DNA of 64,000 nucleotides, taken from the NCBI GenBank assembly GCA_039105265.1, contig JAPFFF010000004.1:2232001-2296000 (forward strand), written 5' to 3'. How positions within the stretch are numbered: position 1 is the stretch's first letter; every line of letters starts with the position of its first letter. The notes under the pieces were generated by a model. That model was not told the DNA's origin, did no database searches, and saw only the letters and a list, made by a program, of their open reading frames with translations. This document shows positions 19,055 to 28,970 of the stretch, in pieces. Both the position numbers and the translations under genes were made by a program. This DNA comes from Tritrichomonas musculus. Taxonomy: Eukaryota > Parabasalia > Tritrichomonadida > Tritrichomonadidae.

Positions 19055-20266
19055 ATGAGAAATATAGTAAATAACAACCAAACTGTTTTAGTCTACGACT
19101 TTGGAACATCGGCAATAAAGTTTGGTTATAGTGGTGACATTCGACCATTATTTTCTATTCCTCCATATTCAGCTCAGCGAAATCAAGAAGATGAACTCGA
19201 TATCAAATTTGGTGAAGAATGGCTTCAAAAAGATCTTTCTGGCGTTGAAGTTATACCAATGTTTGATCAAGATGGAAATATATTAAATAGAGAAAAGATT
19301 ATTACATTTCTCGATTGGACTTACGATACTTGTTTTGGAGAAATTGATCCCCAACAATGGAAAGTTCTATTCTCGCAGCCTTCTTCACTACTTCTTCAGC
19401 CAAATAACTTCCGTACTCGTAGAGCATTGCTAGCAGAATTATCTTTTGAATTTGGTAATCATCCTCAACTTTCTTTCCAGCATGATTCATCTTTAGCTTG
19501 TTACGCACATGCAATTCATACAGGCGTTGTTGTTGACTTTGGATGGAGTTATTTACGCGTAGTTCCAGTTTTAGAAGGACATCCTTTTCGCAGAGCTATA
19601 AAACTCCTCAATTTAGGCGGTTTTGGCATAACAAACATTTTATCTAAAAGTATGGAAGAGAATGGGAAATCAATTCGAACTTTTCTAGATCCCAAACCAT
19701 CAAACGGATTTGGAGGATTTTTCTCACAACAGAGAATAGTTTCTCCTACTCAGTCACAAGTTAATTTCTGTCGTCGTGGAATTCTAATGGACATGATAAA
19801 GAGTTTATTAAGATTTAAAACTAAACCAGATCCAAAAGAAACAATTGCAGATTATGTTTATTATATGCCAGGACGTGAAAAAGTTGAGATTCAAAACGAA
19901 CTAGAATCCCTATCAACCCAGTTTTGGGAGGATACAGATGATCATTTATCACTTCAATCATTAATTGCAAGCTCAATATCAATGGTACCATTTGAAATAC
20001 AAAATTCAATGTGGAATTCAATTGTCACATGCGGTGGATTATCAAAATTACAAGGATTCAATGATGTTTTGGAAAGTAAGCTCAAACTCGTTGCACCAAA
20101 AGGAACAAAACCAAAAGTAGTTGATCCACCTAGCTCAGAAAGGTCATTTTCAGTTTGGGTTGGTGGATCAATTGTAGCTTCTTATGAAAAATTCTCTGAT
20201 TTGTGCATCACCTCTACAGAATGGAACGAAAATGGGGAAAGAATTCTTGATTTGAAATGTCTGTAA
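19055..20266 (+). CDS. Actin-related protein (divergent, nuclear-type candidate)
   Basis: A 403-residue member of the actin fold. The first phosphate loop reads VYDFGTSAIKFGYSGD, close to the D-x-G-(S/T)-x-x-x-K-x-G-(Y/F)-(S/A)-G-D of actins and ARPs. The second phosphate region is GVVVDFGWSYLRVVPVLEG, and IVTCGGLSKLQGF matches the adenosine motif (x-x-G-G-x-S-x-x-x-G-F). Conventional actin sites such as the DNase loop and the H-x-F-Y-N-E-L motif (here QWKVLFSQP) are lost, so this is not actin. Divergent ARPs of this size act in chromatin remodellers (ARP4/ARP6) or dynactin; I cannot choose between them. The start at 19055 is the first ATG. Confidence 0.85.
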   Translation: MRNIVNNNQTVLVYDFGTSAIKFGYSGDIRPLFSIPPYSAQRNQEDELDIKFGEEWLQKDLSGVEVIPMFDQDGNILNREKIITFLDWTYDTCFGEIDPQQWKVLFSQPSSLLLQPNNFRTRRALLAELSFEFGNHPQLSFQHDSSLACYAHAIHTGVVVDFGWSYLRVVPVLEGHPFRRAIKLLNLGGFGITNILSKSMEENGKSIRTFLDPKPSNGFGGFFSQQRIVSPTQSQVNFCRRGILMDMIKSLLRFKTKPDPKETIADYVYYMPGREKVEIQNELESLSTQFWEDTDDHLSLQSLIASSISMVPFEIQNSMWNSIVTCGGLSKLQGFNDVLESKLKLVAPKGTKPKVVDPPSSERSFSVWVGGSIVASYEKFSDLCITSTEWNENGERILDLKCL

Positions 20267-20540
20267 TTAATATAATCATATAAATAAATGTTTTTTATTA
20301 TCTGTAAATTATTAACTCAATGCATTTAAATTAATTCTACTATCATTAATTTTAGTTTTTTTAATTATTCAAAACACCTTTATTCCAAAAATAAAGTAGA
20401 GGATATAAAATATTTACTAAACAATATTAAAATATTAAAAAAAGGATCATCTATAGAATCTATTTTATGCCAATTTTTAACATTTTGAAATCATAGTTGA
20501 TTTTGTAATGCTAATTCGCATTAGTAATTTCATAATTAAT

Positions 20541-21587
20541 TTAAAGAACATCATGGTCCATTTTACAGAATAAGGGAGTATTAGGGTCCGGGAAATAAAC
20601 TGCAAAGTTTGGCGGCGTTTCTTGAATAATCTTATATACAAGATTCATTGGAACTCGATGGAAGTGAACCGACGCAGCTGTGTGTGCAGGGCAAGGAAGT
20701 AGTTTGGGAGCTCCAGGATACAATTGGTAATAAGGCGGGCAGTCTTTAACTTCTGAATATTGTTTCTTTAAAATTACATCGGTTTGCGTTAAGGGCCAAG
20801 TGACAATAAATTTAGTAGTTTGATAATCCATAACATTCAATCCTAGTTCACGGAAGAAGGATGTTAAAGCAACATCATCGAATGATCCTTGACAAATCCT
20901 TCGGAATGTTTCAATATTTTCATAAAATTTTCGCATTGCATAATTTGAAAATAAATATCCAGTTCCTCCATGGGGATAATACATATGATTCCATTCATGC
21001 ATGTTGAAAGCAAAATTATATGTTGTCATCGGATCTCCTTTCTTTTCTAATTCTGCAATAAATTTGAGTAATTCGGGCATATTAATAAATGTATCATGTA
21101 TTCCACGGAAATACCACTTTTTATCAAGATTATATTTATTAAAATGAATCCACGTTTCTGGCGCTCGGATACAAAATTGCTTATCATCAAAACTTCCAAT
21201 TCCTTCAGGTAAAACCAAAAAATCAATACCATTTACACTTAATGGACCATCTGAAAGATAGGTAATTGAATGATTAAATTTATAATATTTAAGTTGAGGT
21301 TCCCAAAACTTTCCACGCAAATCTGGATCTAAACCTTTTTGCGAAGCTCCAGCGATTACATAAAATGCAATAGATGTATTGCTATATACGATATCATCAC
21401 TTGATTGGCTAAAGTCAATATCCTCTTTGCTTGGGACATAGTTACTGACAATTGGATGTGAATATTTTTGATAAAGGGCTATAAATTCAAGTGAAGTAGT
21501 AACTATTATTACAAATGATGTGAAAAAAATGAAGGCTATACGAAACCGACGGGATTTTGACATAGTCGATTTTGGAGGATGTATCAT
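20541..21587 (-). CDS. Type II membrane glycosyltransferase, GT31 (Fringe/core-1)-like
   Basis: A 348-residue protein with a short basic cytoplasmic N-terminus, one signal-anchor helix at about residues 16-37 (IAFIFFTSFVIIVTTSLEFI) and a lumenal domain, the usual Golgi layout. The GT31 order is visible: WYFRGIHDTFINM in the place of the W-x-x-x-x-D-D-D-T-(F/Y)-x-(N/V) metal motif, then HGGTGYLFSNYAM and GSFDDVALTSFFRELG. The usual DDD/DxD is reduced to IHD, so metal use may differ or activity may be reduced. Fringe and C1GALT enzymes add beta-linked sugars to O-glycans; the substrate here is unknown. The start at 21587 sets the anchor; a later in-frame ATG would shorten only the cytoplasmic end. 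Confidence 0.75.
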   Translation of the reverse strand: MIHPPKSTMSKSRRFRIAFIFFTSFVIIVTTSLEFIALYQKYSHPIVSNYVPSKEDIDFSQSSDDIVYSNTSIAFYVIAGASQKGLDPDLRGKFWEPQLKYYKFNHSITYLSDGPLSVNGIDFLVLPEGIGSFDDKQFCIRAPETWIHFNKYNLDKKWYFRGIHDTFINMPELLKFIAELEKKGDPMTTYNFAFNMHEWNHMYYPHGGTGYLFSNYAMRKFYENIETFRRICQGSFDDVALTSFFRELGLNVMDYQTTKFIVTWPLTQTDVILKKQYSEVKDCPPYYQLYPGAPKLLPCPAHTAASVHFHRVPMNLVYKIIQETPPNFAVYFPDPNTPLFCKMDHDVL

Positions 21588-21970
21588 TGCTGTTTGTTTG
21601 TTACAACTTTTTCTATATCCTTTATTAATTTTTCAATTCATGATTACTTGATTTTTAAGATTGATTATATAAGATTCAGCATCATTTCTCTAATATATTT
21701 TGGAAAAATACTATTTTTAAAAATGATTTGATTTATAAAACCTCAAAATGATAAAAAAAATTATGAAATTGCTTTCATAATTGGGAAATAAAAAACAACA
21801 AATATACCATAAATTTTTTTGAATAATAATAAAATTTATCACCTTTTATATATGATTTTTTACATTAATATTAAAATCATTAGAATCTAAATAAGATATA
21901 TTCATGAAATTATTTCAATAGAAAAAAGAATTTGAAAAGTTTATTGTTTTGCATAAGTTATTCTATTTCC
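21588..21970. other. Divergent intergenic region
   Basis: Lies between divergently transcribed genes and must hold both promoters. No TATA-like or repeat structure stands out from the AT-rich background. Confidence 0.4.
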
Positions 21971-24900
21971 ATGTCAAACTTCCAGAGTTTATGCCAGAAC
22001 TTAGTTAAAGATGAAGCTTTATTAAATCAATTTATTAACCAGCAATTTAATACTTTCTTTTCACAATTCAATGCTTTTTTAATTCAATATCAATTACAAA
22101 ATACTAGCAAGCATCCGCTTCAAGGAACTTTTAAAAAGAAAAAAGTATTAAATATTTTTGATGATGTACTTAACAATGTTAAATATATTATATCAAAGAC
22201 AAAGAAAAATAATTATTCGCCTCAATTAAAAGTTGATATAAAAGATGCATTTACATGCTTACTTCATCCATATACTTCAGATAGAATCCGTCAAAATTCT
22301 ATACCTATATTTTATCTTCTTATTGAAAGACTAGGAGATCATGCATATGAAATGCTACAAGATGTGGCTCGTTTTGTTTTTGATTTTCAAATACTTCGTG
22401 AAGAATGCTCGCGAGAATCGAATTTTGATTTAATTGTTGATCAAAACAAATGTATTAATATTCCTGATATTGAAAGGACTAATAAAGAGCATTTAATTAA
22501 AAATATTGAAGAATTTGAAAAAAAAATAATCAAATCGTTAGAATCGGATAATTGCCACCTTTTTCTATTTTTTAGGAAAATGATGCTTATTCCTGCTTAT
22601 GATCGCGCAATAAATAAAAATGCTACATTTGGAATTTCAGGTGTTGCTCCACAAGTTTTGCATAAAGCAATTGTCACTGTTTTGAACGCTGCTACAAAAT
22701 CTACTACATTTAAAACAGTTGTTAATGATTCAATGGGATATTTTATGGAAGCTGCTATTCAAGCAAGTAACAACTATTCTTCATTAGAAGAATCAAGAAC
22801 TTTTGTTCTCAAATTTTTTAAAAAATTATGTAATGATCAAAATAAAGATGTTTTGAAAGTTCAACCAATTGGAGTAATTTGCAGAGGATTAGAAGCCCTC
22901 CTAGATTTAATTCAAACATCAGGTCCAAAAGCTGATGACATTGTAACTTGTTATGACAAAGCTTTGAAATACTTTCAATTATGCCTTTCTATTTTTGAGA
23001 AAGAAAGAAAATCCTTAGCTATCCAATTAGTCAATTGGCCTCATCCCGAAAGCCTCCCGCAAATTTTAATAATTCTTTTAACCGGTTTTGTGAATGTTGG
23101 AATTGAAGATCCAGAACTTTGGGACCTTCTTAAAGAACCAAGCAAATACCCAAGTATATTTCTTTCAACACTATCAGTTTTTTCATCTTATTTTTCATTT
23201 TCAATATCACAAACATTATTAAAATATACAAACGAAAATTTATCAACCGCCATGGTATTTATAGAGTCACAAAATAATTGGACAGGAAAAGATAGCAACC
23301 AATTAATGAAAAAATTGGTTTCAAATAAGAATCCAACATTTTTCTTTAGCAATACTAATAATTTAAGAAAATCATTTTGCTTACAAGATAACATTCCATA
23401 TCTTTATCCAATTGAGTGCAATACCTGGAAACCTTTTGTTGAAACTATCAAGAACTTGAACTATGAGTCCATTCAAGATTCTGACTTGCAATTCAAGACA
23501 TATTTGGTCGGTGTATCATTTGTTTACCCACTTATTACTTTAATAACAAACTTTCCTCCCGATTTGGAGTATAGTGTCGAATTTATTATCGAGAATTATT
23601 TGGACTGGCTAAAAGAATGCTGTTCTCCTTCCAAAACTAATCCATATATTATTCACTCTTCATTAACGAATTTAGGTGATATTTTTACAAACGATTTATG
23701 CGTTCATTCTGTTTCAGATGAATGCGTTTTAGATTGGGTATTAACTCTTCAACATTACATTAAAAGTAGCAACCAGAAAATCAAAATCAAAGCTTTAATA
23801 TTAGGCTGTAAAGCTATTTATAATGGTATTTTAGGCTCATCAAGTATTCTCAATGACGATATAGCTTCAAATTTATTAACCACGAGCAAATTAGGTAAAA
23901 TTCAACTTTCAGCGATTAATTCAATCGAGCTTATTAATAATATCGAGTCTCAATACCGTGCAAGTTATTTATTTAGAATTTTAATTGAATCAGTTTATAA
24001 TTCTAAAAGTGAAAATCTTGAACAAATTGTCGCAGAGATTATTACACTTCTTACTCAAAATGCTAGGGTTGTTGATATATATAACCTTTGGCCAATGATT
24101 TTATTCATCAAAGAAATGAAAAATTTAAATGAAGAAATCGTTGATAAATTAATTTTAGAATTAATAGAATCAATTGAAAAAGTTGACCCTTCTTATGGTG
24201 ATGCACTCCTTCAATTTGTTTGTGACTTAATTGTTTACTCTTCATCTAAAAAAGGAATCGAAAGATTTAATGAGCTACCTGAGGATTATAAACAAGGACA
24301 TGTTTTACTATTTATTTCCCGATATTTTAATAATTTAACATATCCTTTGTATGAAACTAATGAGTTTGATAAGCAGTTCTTTACAAATGGCCGCCATGAA
24401 ATTTTACAATTCTATGATAAGAATAAAATTTCAACAAATTTAGCTGTGGGCCATTTTGCTTTTCAATTCAATCAATTTTCTGAGACAGAAATGGATGAAA
24501 CAACACTCCCAGATCCAAATAATTTCAATTCAACAGAATCTCTTTCAATTCCAGATTCAACAAGCTACGAATTTCAAGAAGACCTTAATAATTCAGCCAC
24601 AAACTTTTTCAAAGAAGGTCTTTTCTCACCTTCTGACTTTAACGTTCAAAACGATAAACAGAAAGATGATGAAAGTTTTCCAGAAAACTACTCGCAAAAG
24701 CTTGTTGAATTTCCAAAAACATATGGCGTTCAATCAGCTGCTTTTGCATCATCAACTGGATTTACAGATCCGATATCATCATATCGTTTTGTCCCATGTG
24801 GATTTCCAACTTTCACAGCAGATATGAATATTCCATATAAGAAGAAAATTAAAGTTGGAATTCGTTTCAAATCAGAAACACCACATTTAAAAAGTTTTCA

Positions 24901-25342
24901 GAAAGGTCTTGGCATTTTAAACAATTCAGATGGAAATACAATTCTTTATAAAGATTGCAGATATGAAATAACATTCATCATTAATTCTACAATAAAAGCA
25001 AATAAAATCGAAATTTTCTGGAATGATAAGAATCCAAATTCTTTCATACCTGAAAATCGCGCACGTATTCAAATAAGTGAAATGGATGATGGCTTTCTAG
25101 TGGAAACTTTATTCCATAAAGAAATTGTGCGTCCTAATGGTTTATGCGATGCTGTTGTATCAATGAAATCACTTCCTGCATTTGCAATAGCTCAAGTATT
25201 GGCAGTACACGAAATCATTAAGTCTAAGAAATTGGATGATAAGCACCAGCTTGCCTCAAATAAATTGAAAACTATTGAAGAAGAAAACTTCCCTCAGCGA
25301 AGTTCAATGTTTTCTAATGAAAAAGCATTGCTTTTTGTATAG
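21971..25342 (+). CDS. Large helical-repeat protein with C-terminal RapGAP-like domain (RalGAP/tuberin-type)
   Basis: A 1123-residue protein. Residues 1 to about 800 are helical and HEAT-like, and 800-910 are Ser/Asn-rich and probably disordered. The last 200 residues read ETPHLKSFQKGLG, then YEITFIINSTIKANKIEIFW and N1018-D1019-K-N, then FHKEIVRPNGLCDAVVS. This parallels the Rap/Ran-GAP fold, in which F-x-x-G-L-G precedes an I-x-F-H-V strand and an N-D motif supplying the catalytic Asn thumb. Such proteins switch off Rap, Ral or Rheb-type GTPases; here the partner is unknown. The frame is open upstream but the first ATG is at 21971. The GAP call rests on motif order; the N-terminal repeat is generic. 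Confidence 0.6.
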   Translation: MSNFQSLCQNLVKDEALLNQFINQQFNTFFSQFNAFLIQYQLQNTSKHPLQGTFKKKKVLNIFDDVLNNVKYIISKTKKNNYSPQLKVDIKDAFTCLLHPYTSDRIRQNSIPIFYLLIERLGDHAYEMLQDVARFVFDFQILREECSRESNFDLIVDQNKCINIPDIERTNKEHLIKNIEEFEKKIIKSLESDNCHLFLFFRKMMLIPAYDRAINKNATFGISGVAPQVLHKAIVTVLNAATKSTTFKTVVNDSMGYFMEAAIQASNNYSSLEESRTFVLKFFKKLCNDQNKDVLKVQPIGVICRGLEALLDLIQTSGPKADDIVTCYDKALKYFQLCLSIFEKERKSLAIQLVNWPHPESLPQILIILLTGFVNVGIEDPELWDLLKEPSKYPSIFLSTLSVFSSYFSFSISQTLLKYTNENLSTAMVFIESQNNWTGKDSNQLMKKLVSNKNPTFFFSNTNNLRKSFCLQDNIPYLYPIECNTWKPFVETIKNLNYESIQDSDLQFKTYLVGVSFVYPLITLITNFPPDLEYSVEFIIENYLDWLKECCSPSKTNPYIIHSSLTNLGDIFTNDLCVHSVSDECVLDWVLTLQHYIKSSNQKIKIKALILGCKAIYNGILGSSSILNDDIASNLLTTSKLGKIQLSAINSIELINNIESQYRASYLFRILIESVYNSKSENLEQIVAEIITLLTQNARVVDIYNLWPMILFIKEMKNLNEEIVDKLILELIESIEKVDPSYGDALLQFVCDLIVYSSSKKGIERFNELPEDYKQGHVLLFISRYFNNLTYPLYETNEFDKQFFTNGRHEILQFYDKNKISTNLAVGHFAFQFNQFSETEMDETTLPDPNNFNSTESLSIPDSTSYEFQEDLNNSATNFFKEGLFSPSDFNVQNDKQKDDESFPENYSQKLVEFPKTYGVQSAAFASSTGFTDPISSYRFVPCGFPTFTADMNIPYKKKIKVGIRFKSETPHLKSFQKGLGILNNSDGNTILYKDCRYEITFIINSTIKANKIEIFWNDKNPNSFIPENRARIQISEMDDGFLVETLFHKEIVRPNGLCDAVVSMKSLPAFAIAQVLAVHEIIKSKKLDDKHQLASNKLKTIEEENFPQRSSMFSNEKALLFV

Positions 25343-25740
25343 GCGCGATATAAATCTGAGTTTTTTTTTTTTATTATTCTATTTTAATAAAAATGTGAAT
25401 TTTTCGAGTTAATGAAAATGTATAAAAATGTGAATTTTAAAGGCCTTTGCATTTTAAACTATTTATTTTATTTTATTAATTATTGATAAAATACCATGAG
25501 AAACAATGATCATTTCCGAATGATTTAATTTGCTTTATAAATATATCTCGAAAGTAATGATCGTGCTTTAAATAAAATGTTTATCTCTTAATATTATTTA
25601 TTTATTTAATAGATTGACATAATCCATCAATTGATATGTCTTTGATTCATATATGATTTGATTTGAATATTTAAATGAACAAATTGAAATTGAAATTTTT
25701 AAATGCTAATTTAAATTTCTGACTTTTGAGAAATAATTTA
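25343..25740. other. AT-rich spacer
   Basis: Contains the 3' flank of the GAP gene and the 5' flank of the kinase gene; no feature is recognised. Confidence 0.4.
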
Positions 25741-26826
25741 ATGTCTGCAGGAAAAGCTTCACTTATTGCTGGAAGATTTAAGTCTTTCAAAGCACTTGGT
25801 GAAGGTACATATGGTATTGTTTATATTGCAAAGGATGTTAAAGAAAATCAGTTCGTCGCTCTTAAAAAATTTCGAACTCGAAAAGCTCAAGATGGAATAG
25901 ATTATAATACAATACAAGAAATTCGACAACTCAGCGAATTAAATCATCCAAATATTCTTAGATTTCTTGGAGTTTTTCCTTCTGATGACTCATTATATAT
26001 TGCTACAGAATATCTTCCAGTTTCATTATCTCATTTAATTTATACGAAAGATGAATCAAAACTTCTTTCAGAAGCAGATATCAAATGCATTATGAGGATG
26101 ATTCTAGAAGGTTTAAATTATCTTCATAAAAATTGGATAATACATCGTGATTTAAAGCCGGCAAACATGCTTCTTTCACCAGGAGGAATTCTCAAACTTA
26201 TTGATTTTGGTTTATCAACTGATTTTCCTCCTGATTTTGGACCAATGATATCACAAGTTGTTACACAATGGTACAAAGCTCCAGAATTATGCTTTGGAGC
26301 CAATTATTATGGTCCAGCAATTGACATTTGGTCTGTCGGATGCATTTTTGCTGAAATGCTTTTAAATAAACCATTTTTACCTGGTGCAAATGATCTTGAA
26401 GAACTTCAATTGATTGCTAATGTTTTTGGCCAAATTGTTTGGCCAGGATGTGATAAATTGCCCGGATTTGTTAAAATTCTTCCAAATAATCCAGCTAATA
26501 AAGAAAATCCAGGTGTACCAGCTATTCCTTTAGCTCAATTATTTAGCGCAATTAAAGATCCTGCTGCCATTGACCTTCTTGCAAAACTAATGGCAATAGA
26601 TCCATCACAAAGAATATCTGCAGAAGATGCTCTTCATCATCCATATTTCCAATCTCTCCCTCTTCCAACATTACCATCAGATTTACCAATATCAAAAGAA
26701 GCTAAAAATTCATCAGGAGTTCCGATGAGTTTATTAATGACTACAGGATTAATGACTGGTGCTGGTTCGATGACAGCACGAACAAAATATGCACCAGGTA
26801 CAACTTTAATTGCAATGAAAAAATAG
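25741..26826 (+). CDS. Cyclin-dependent kinase, CDK7-like
   Basis: A 361-residue CMGC kinase starting at ATG 25741. The glycine loop is G20-E-G-T-Y-G25, the ATP lysine K42, the helix-C Glu E60, the catalytic loop HRDLKPAN with D137 and the DFG Asp D155. Stretches that point to CDK7 are the WIIHRDLKPANMLL segment, VVTQWYKAPELCFGANYYG, and the insert-to-C-terminal end PYFQSLPLPTLP. The cyclin-binding helix is IDYNTIQEI, not PSTAIRE. The T-loop site equivalent to CDK7 Thr170 is Ser171. CDK7 is the kinase of TFIIH that phosphorylates RNA polymerase II and activates other CDKs. CCRK/CDK20 is the closest alternative. Confidence 0.82.
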   Translation: MSAGKASLIAGRFKSFKALGEGTYGIVYIAKDVKENQFVALKKFRTRKAQDGIDYNTIQEIRQLSELNHPNILRFLGVFPSDDSLYIATEYLPVSLSHLIYTKDESKLLSEADIKCIMRMILEGLNYLHKNWIIHRDLKPANMLLSPGGILKLIDFGLSTDFPPDFGPMISQVVTQWYKAPELCFGANYYGPAIDIWSVGCIFAEMLLNKPFLPGANDLEELQLIANVFGQIVWPGCDKLPGFVKILPNNPANKENPGVPAIPLAQLFSAIKDPAAIDLLAKLMAIDPSQRISAEDALHHPYFQSLPLPTLPSDLPISKEAKNSSGVPMSLLMTTGLMTGAGSMTARTKYAPGTTLIAMKK

Positions 26827-27342
26827 AACATATATTTAATCACTCTCATTATTCTTTTTGCTTATATTAAATAATTTAGAATGCATCATTTTAAAATCTT
26901 TTTTTTTTCTTTTTGAAATACAAAAATATGATATATATAGTGGTAATATATTTAATATTTGACATAAACATTCACTATATATAATAAAAAGATAGCTAAT
27001 GGTGAGACAAGTTTTAAAGTAAGTTCAGCAACATGAAAGGTAAAAGCAATAAAAGTTGAAAAGAATTGAGGATGCAAATATAAAAAGGAATAAAAAACGT
27101 AATAAAAGCACTTGATTTTCAATTCAACTTCGAATATTATTTTTTTTTTAATGGTTTTATTTAGGTTTAAGCCATATGATCTTTTTTTGCTTATATCTTT
27201 TGTAAGCTTACAAAAGAACAATGTTTATTTAAATATAATATGGTTATATTATTTTCAAAACATATTTGATTTTTAGAAGAAAAATTGAAAAAATTCAATA
27301 TTTATTGAAAAAGTTCTTTGAAAATTTTAGCTCAAAATTCTA
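26827..27342. other. Spacer with inverted repeats
   Basis: No gene. A short inverted repeat (TATATAGTG near 26933 and its inverse near 26974) follows the kinase stop, and a 22-bp palindrome lies at 27196-27217. Confidence 0.4.
27196..27217. repeat. 22-bp perfect palindrome
   Basis: The two halves TCTTTTGTAAG and CTTACAAAAGA are exact reverse complements with no loop. It lies about 125 bases upstream of the AT-hook gene. It may bind a dimeric regulator or be chance in AT-rich DNA. Confidence 0.4.
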
Positions 27343-28329
27343 ATGGATACAAATGATTTAGGAAATAACAAACAAGAAATAAAAACCGAATTGAACAATG
27401 GAAAAAATAACATAATACCTAATACAAAAAAGAGAGGTCGCCCACGAAAAAAGGATATTCCAATATTTACTGATGATAATCATACTAAGAAAGATAAAAA
27501 AATCGACGACAGCCAAAAAATAGATAAATCTGACTATGAGGAAAACCTTTTAGAATTTGAAGAAGAAGAAGAGAATAATAGTGAAAACGATGAAACTGAT
27601 GATTTATATGCTCCAGTAGATAACAACAATAATGATAATGATAACAGTAGTTTATATCAAAACAAAAGAGGGCGTAAAAGGAAATCTCAACAAACTGAAG
27701 ATTATAAAAATGTTCAACAAATTTCAACAAACGAAGAAGAGGATACTATTACCAATGCTCCAAAGAAAAGAGGACGAAAAAAGAAAATTAAAGACGATAG
27801 CTCAAGTGATTTAAATAGCAATCCTTCAAATCCTAATACTGATATTGATAATGCAAAAAGAACTAATAAACGTAGAAAAATTAAAAAAGAAGAAATAGAT
27901 GATACTCAAGATACAGATACAGATATTAAAAATGGAATTAATGATCTTACAAACCTACCAATAGAACTCCTACGCATGGAACTTGTACAGCGAGGCTATC
28001 ACGAAGGCGTTATCAATCGTTTAGATAAATGGTATCTGGTAAGCATGCTTCGAGAAACTGCATTTAATCATTTTAATTATTTTTCTTTTTGCCACAGCAG
28101 ATTTGGTTTAAATTCTTGGGATCAAAATGATGGACCAATGGAAAAAATATTCGAAAATGACCCAGAAACAGAGAGGAAAAGACTCGAAGAACAAAGATTG
28201 AAAAAAGAAGAAAAAGAAAAAGAGGAAGAAAATGTTTTTGATGATAATTCAATAGATCCAAACGAATTTTCAAAAGAGAAGCTTAAGAAGAGTAATGGAC
28301 GATTTAAGAGAATGTATGAATTCTTTTAA
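27343..28329 (+). CDS. AT-hook-rich nuclear protein
   Basis: A 328-residue charged protein. Three to four AT-hook-like motifs are spread over the first 190 residues: KKRGRPRKK, NKRGRKRKS, PKKRGRKKK and TNKRRKIKK. Acidic Asp/Glu/Asn runs separate them. The one ordered-looking region reads LPIELLRMELVQRGYHEGVI then NRLDKWYLVSMLRETA, which recalls a helical segment in TAF1-type TFIID subunits; this is a weak likeness. The C-terminus is a basic/acidic helix ending FKRMYEFF. AT-hooks bind the minor groove of AT-rich DNA, so a chromatin role is likely. The exact family is unknown. Confidence 0.7.
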   Translation: MDTNDLGNNKQEIKTELNNGKNNIIPNTKKRGRPRKKDIPIFTDDNHTKKDKKIDDSQKIDKSDYEENLLEFEEEEENNSENDETDDLYAPVDNNNNDNDNSSLYQNKRGRKRKSQQTEDYKNVQQISTNEEEDTITNAPKKRGRKKKIKDDSSSDLNSNPSNPNTDIDNAKRTNKRRKIKKEEIDDTQDTDTDIKNGINDLTNLPIELLRMELVQRGYHEGVINRLDKWYLVSMLRETAFNHFNYFSFCHSRFGLNSWDQNDGPMEKIFENDPETERKRLEEQRLKKEEKEKEEENVFDDNSIDPNEFSKEKLKKSNGRFKRMYEFF

Positions 28330-28482
28330 TAATTTACAAAAATAGAACAATAGTAATTATTGCTCGATTATCAATCTCTAATCAGATTAATTCTGATCTT
28401 ATTTATAATTATACTTTTTTATTTGTGACAAATAAAGAATATTTTATCAAATTGATTTTTTTTTTATATTTCTATAAAAACG

Positions 28483-28505
28483 TTTTTTTTTTTTTTTTTT
28501 TTTTT
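28483..28505. repeat. 23-base T run
   Basis: Uninterrupted thymines between two plus-strand genes. Long homopolymers recur in this genome (A-runs near 5374-5394 and 46255-46278, T-run at 62564-62590). Confidence 0.9.
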
Positions 28506-28577
28506 GGCTAACAATTAATGAAAATTTAGTTAACAATCATAAATAAAATAGGATCTCCAATTTATTAATAAAGCAGA

Positions 28578-28970
28578 ATGACATCAACTATTATTAATCA
28601 TAAGTATGAAAACAATGAACTATCTTTTGAAGTTGATTTTGACGGGAAACAGAAATGGGTAAAAAGTGATGATTTAAATGAGGAAGATAATGAAATGATA
28701 CAAAAATATTGGTCTGACTTTTCAAAAAAGACAAATGATGATAATATATCTGCTTGGGGTCTAACTCAACTAGCGATTCCTCCCCCTACAAAAATTTTAA
28801 ATGTAATAAATATTGATGATGTTCCTCACGCTTTGTGCGAATTTGATACTTTTGATACACCAGTTTATGTTAAAACACGAATTTTAATGAATGCTTTCCC
28901 AGCAATTTTAACGAATTTTTATGAAGAACATATTTTGCAAAATCCTAACAAGTATTCAAAATCTGATTGA
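28578..28970 (+). CDS. Small chromo/chromoshadow (HP1-like) protein
   Basis: A 130-residue protein with two similar halves. The first (about 1-50) reads NNELSFEVDFDGKQKWVKSD followed by a helix MIQKYWSDFSKK, like the strand-strand-helix of a chromodomain. The second (about 68-122) starts PTKILNVINIDDVPHALCEF and ends AFPAILTNFYEEHI, close to the chromoshadow pattern in which I-x-G-A starts the fold and P-x-x-V-I-x-F-Y-E ends it. HP1 proteins read methylated H3K9 through the chromodomain and dimerise through the shadow domain. At 130 residues it is shorter than usual HP1 (about 180-220) because the hinge is short. The aromatic cage is not obvious, so methyl-lysine reading is uncertain. Confidence 0.58.
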   Translation: MTSTIINHKYENNELSFEVDFDGKQKWVKSDDLNEEDNEMIQKYWSDFSKKTNDDNISAWGLTQLAIPPPTKILNVINIDDVPHALCEFDTFDTPVYVKTRILMNAFPAILTNFYEEHILQNPNKYSKSD

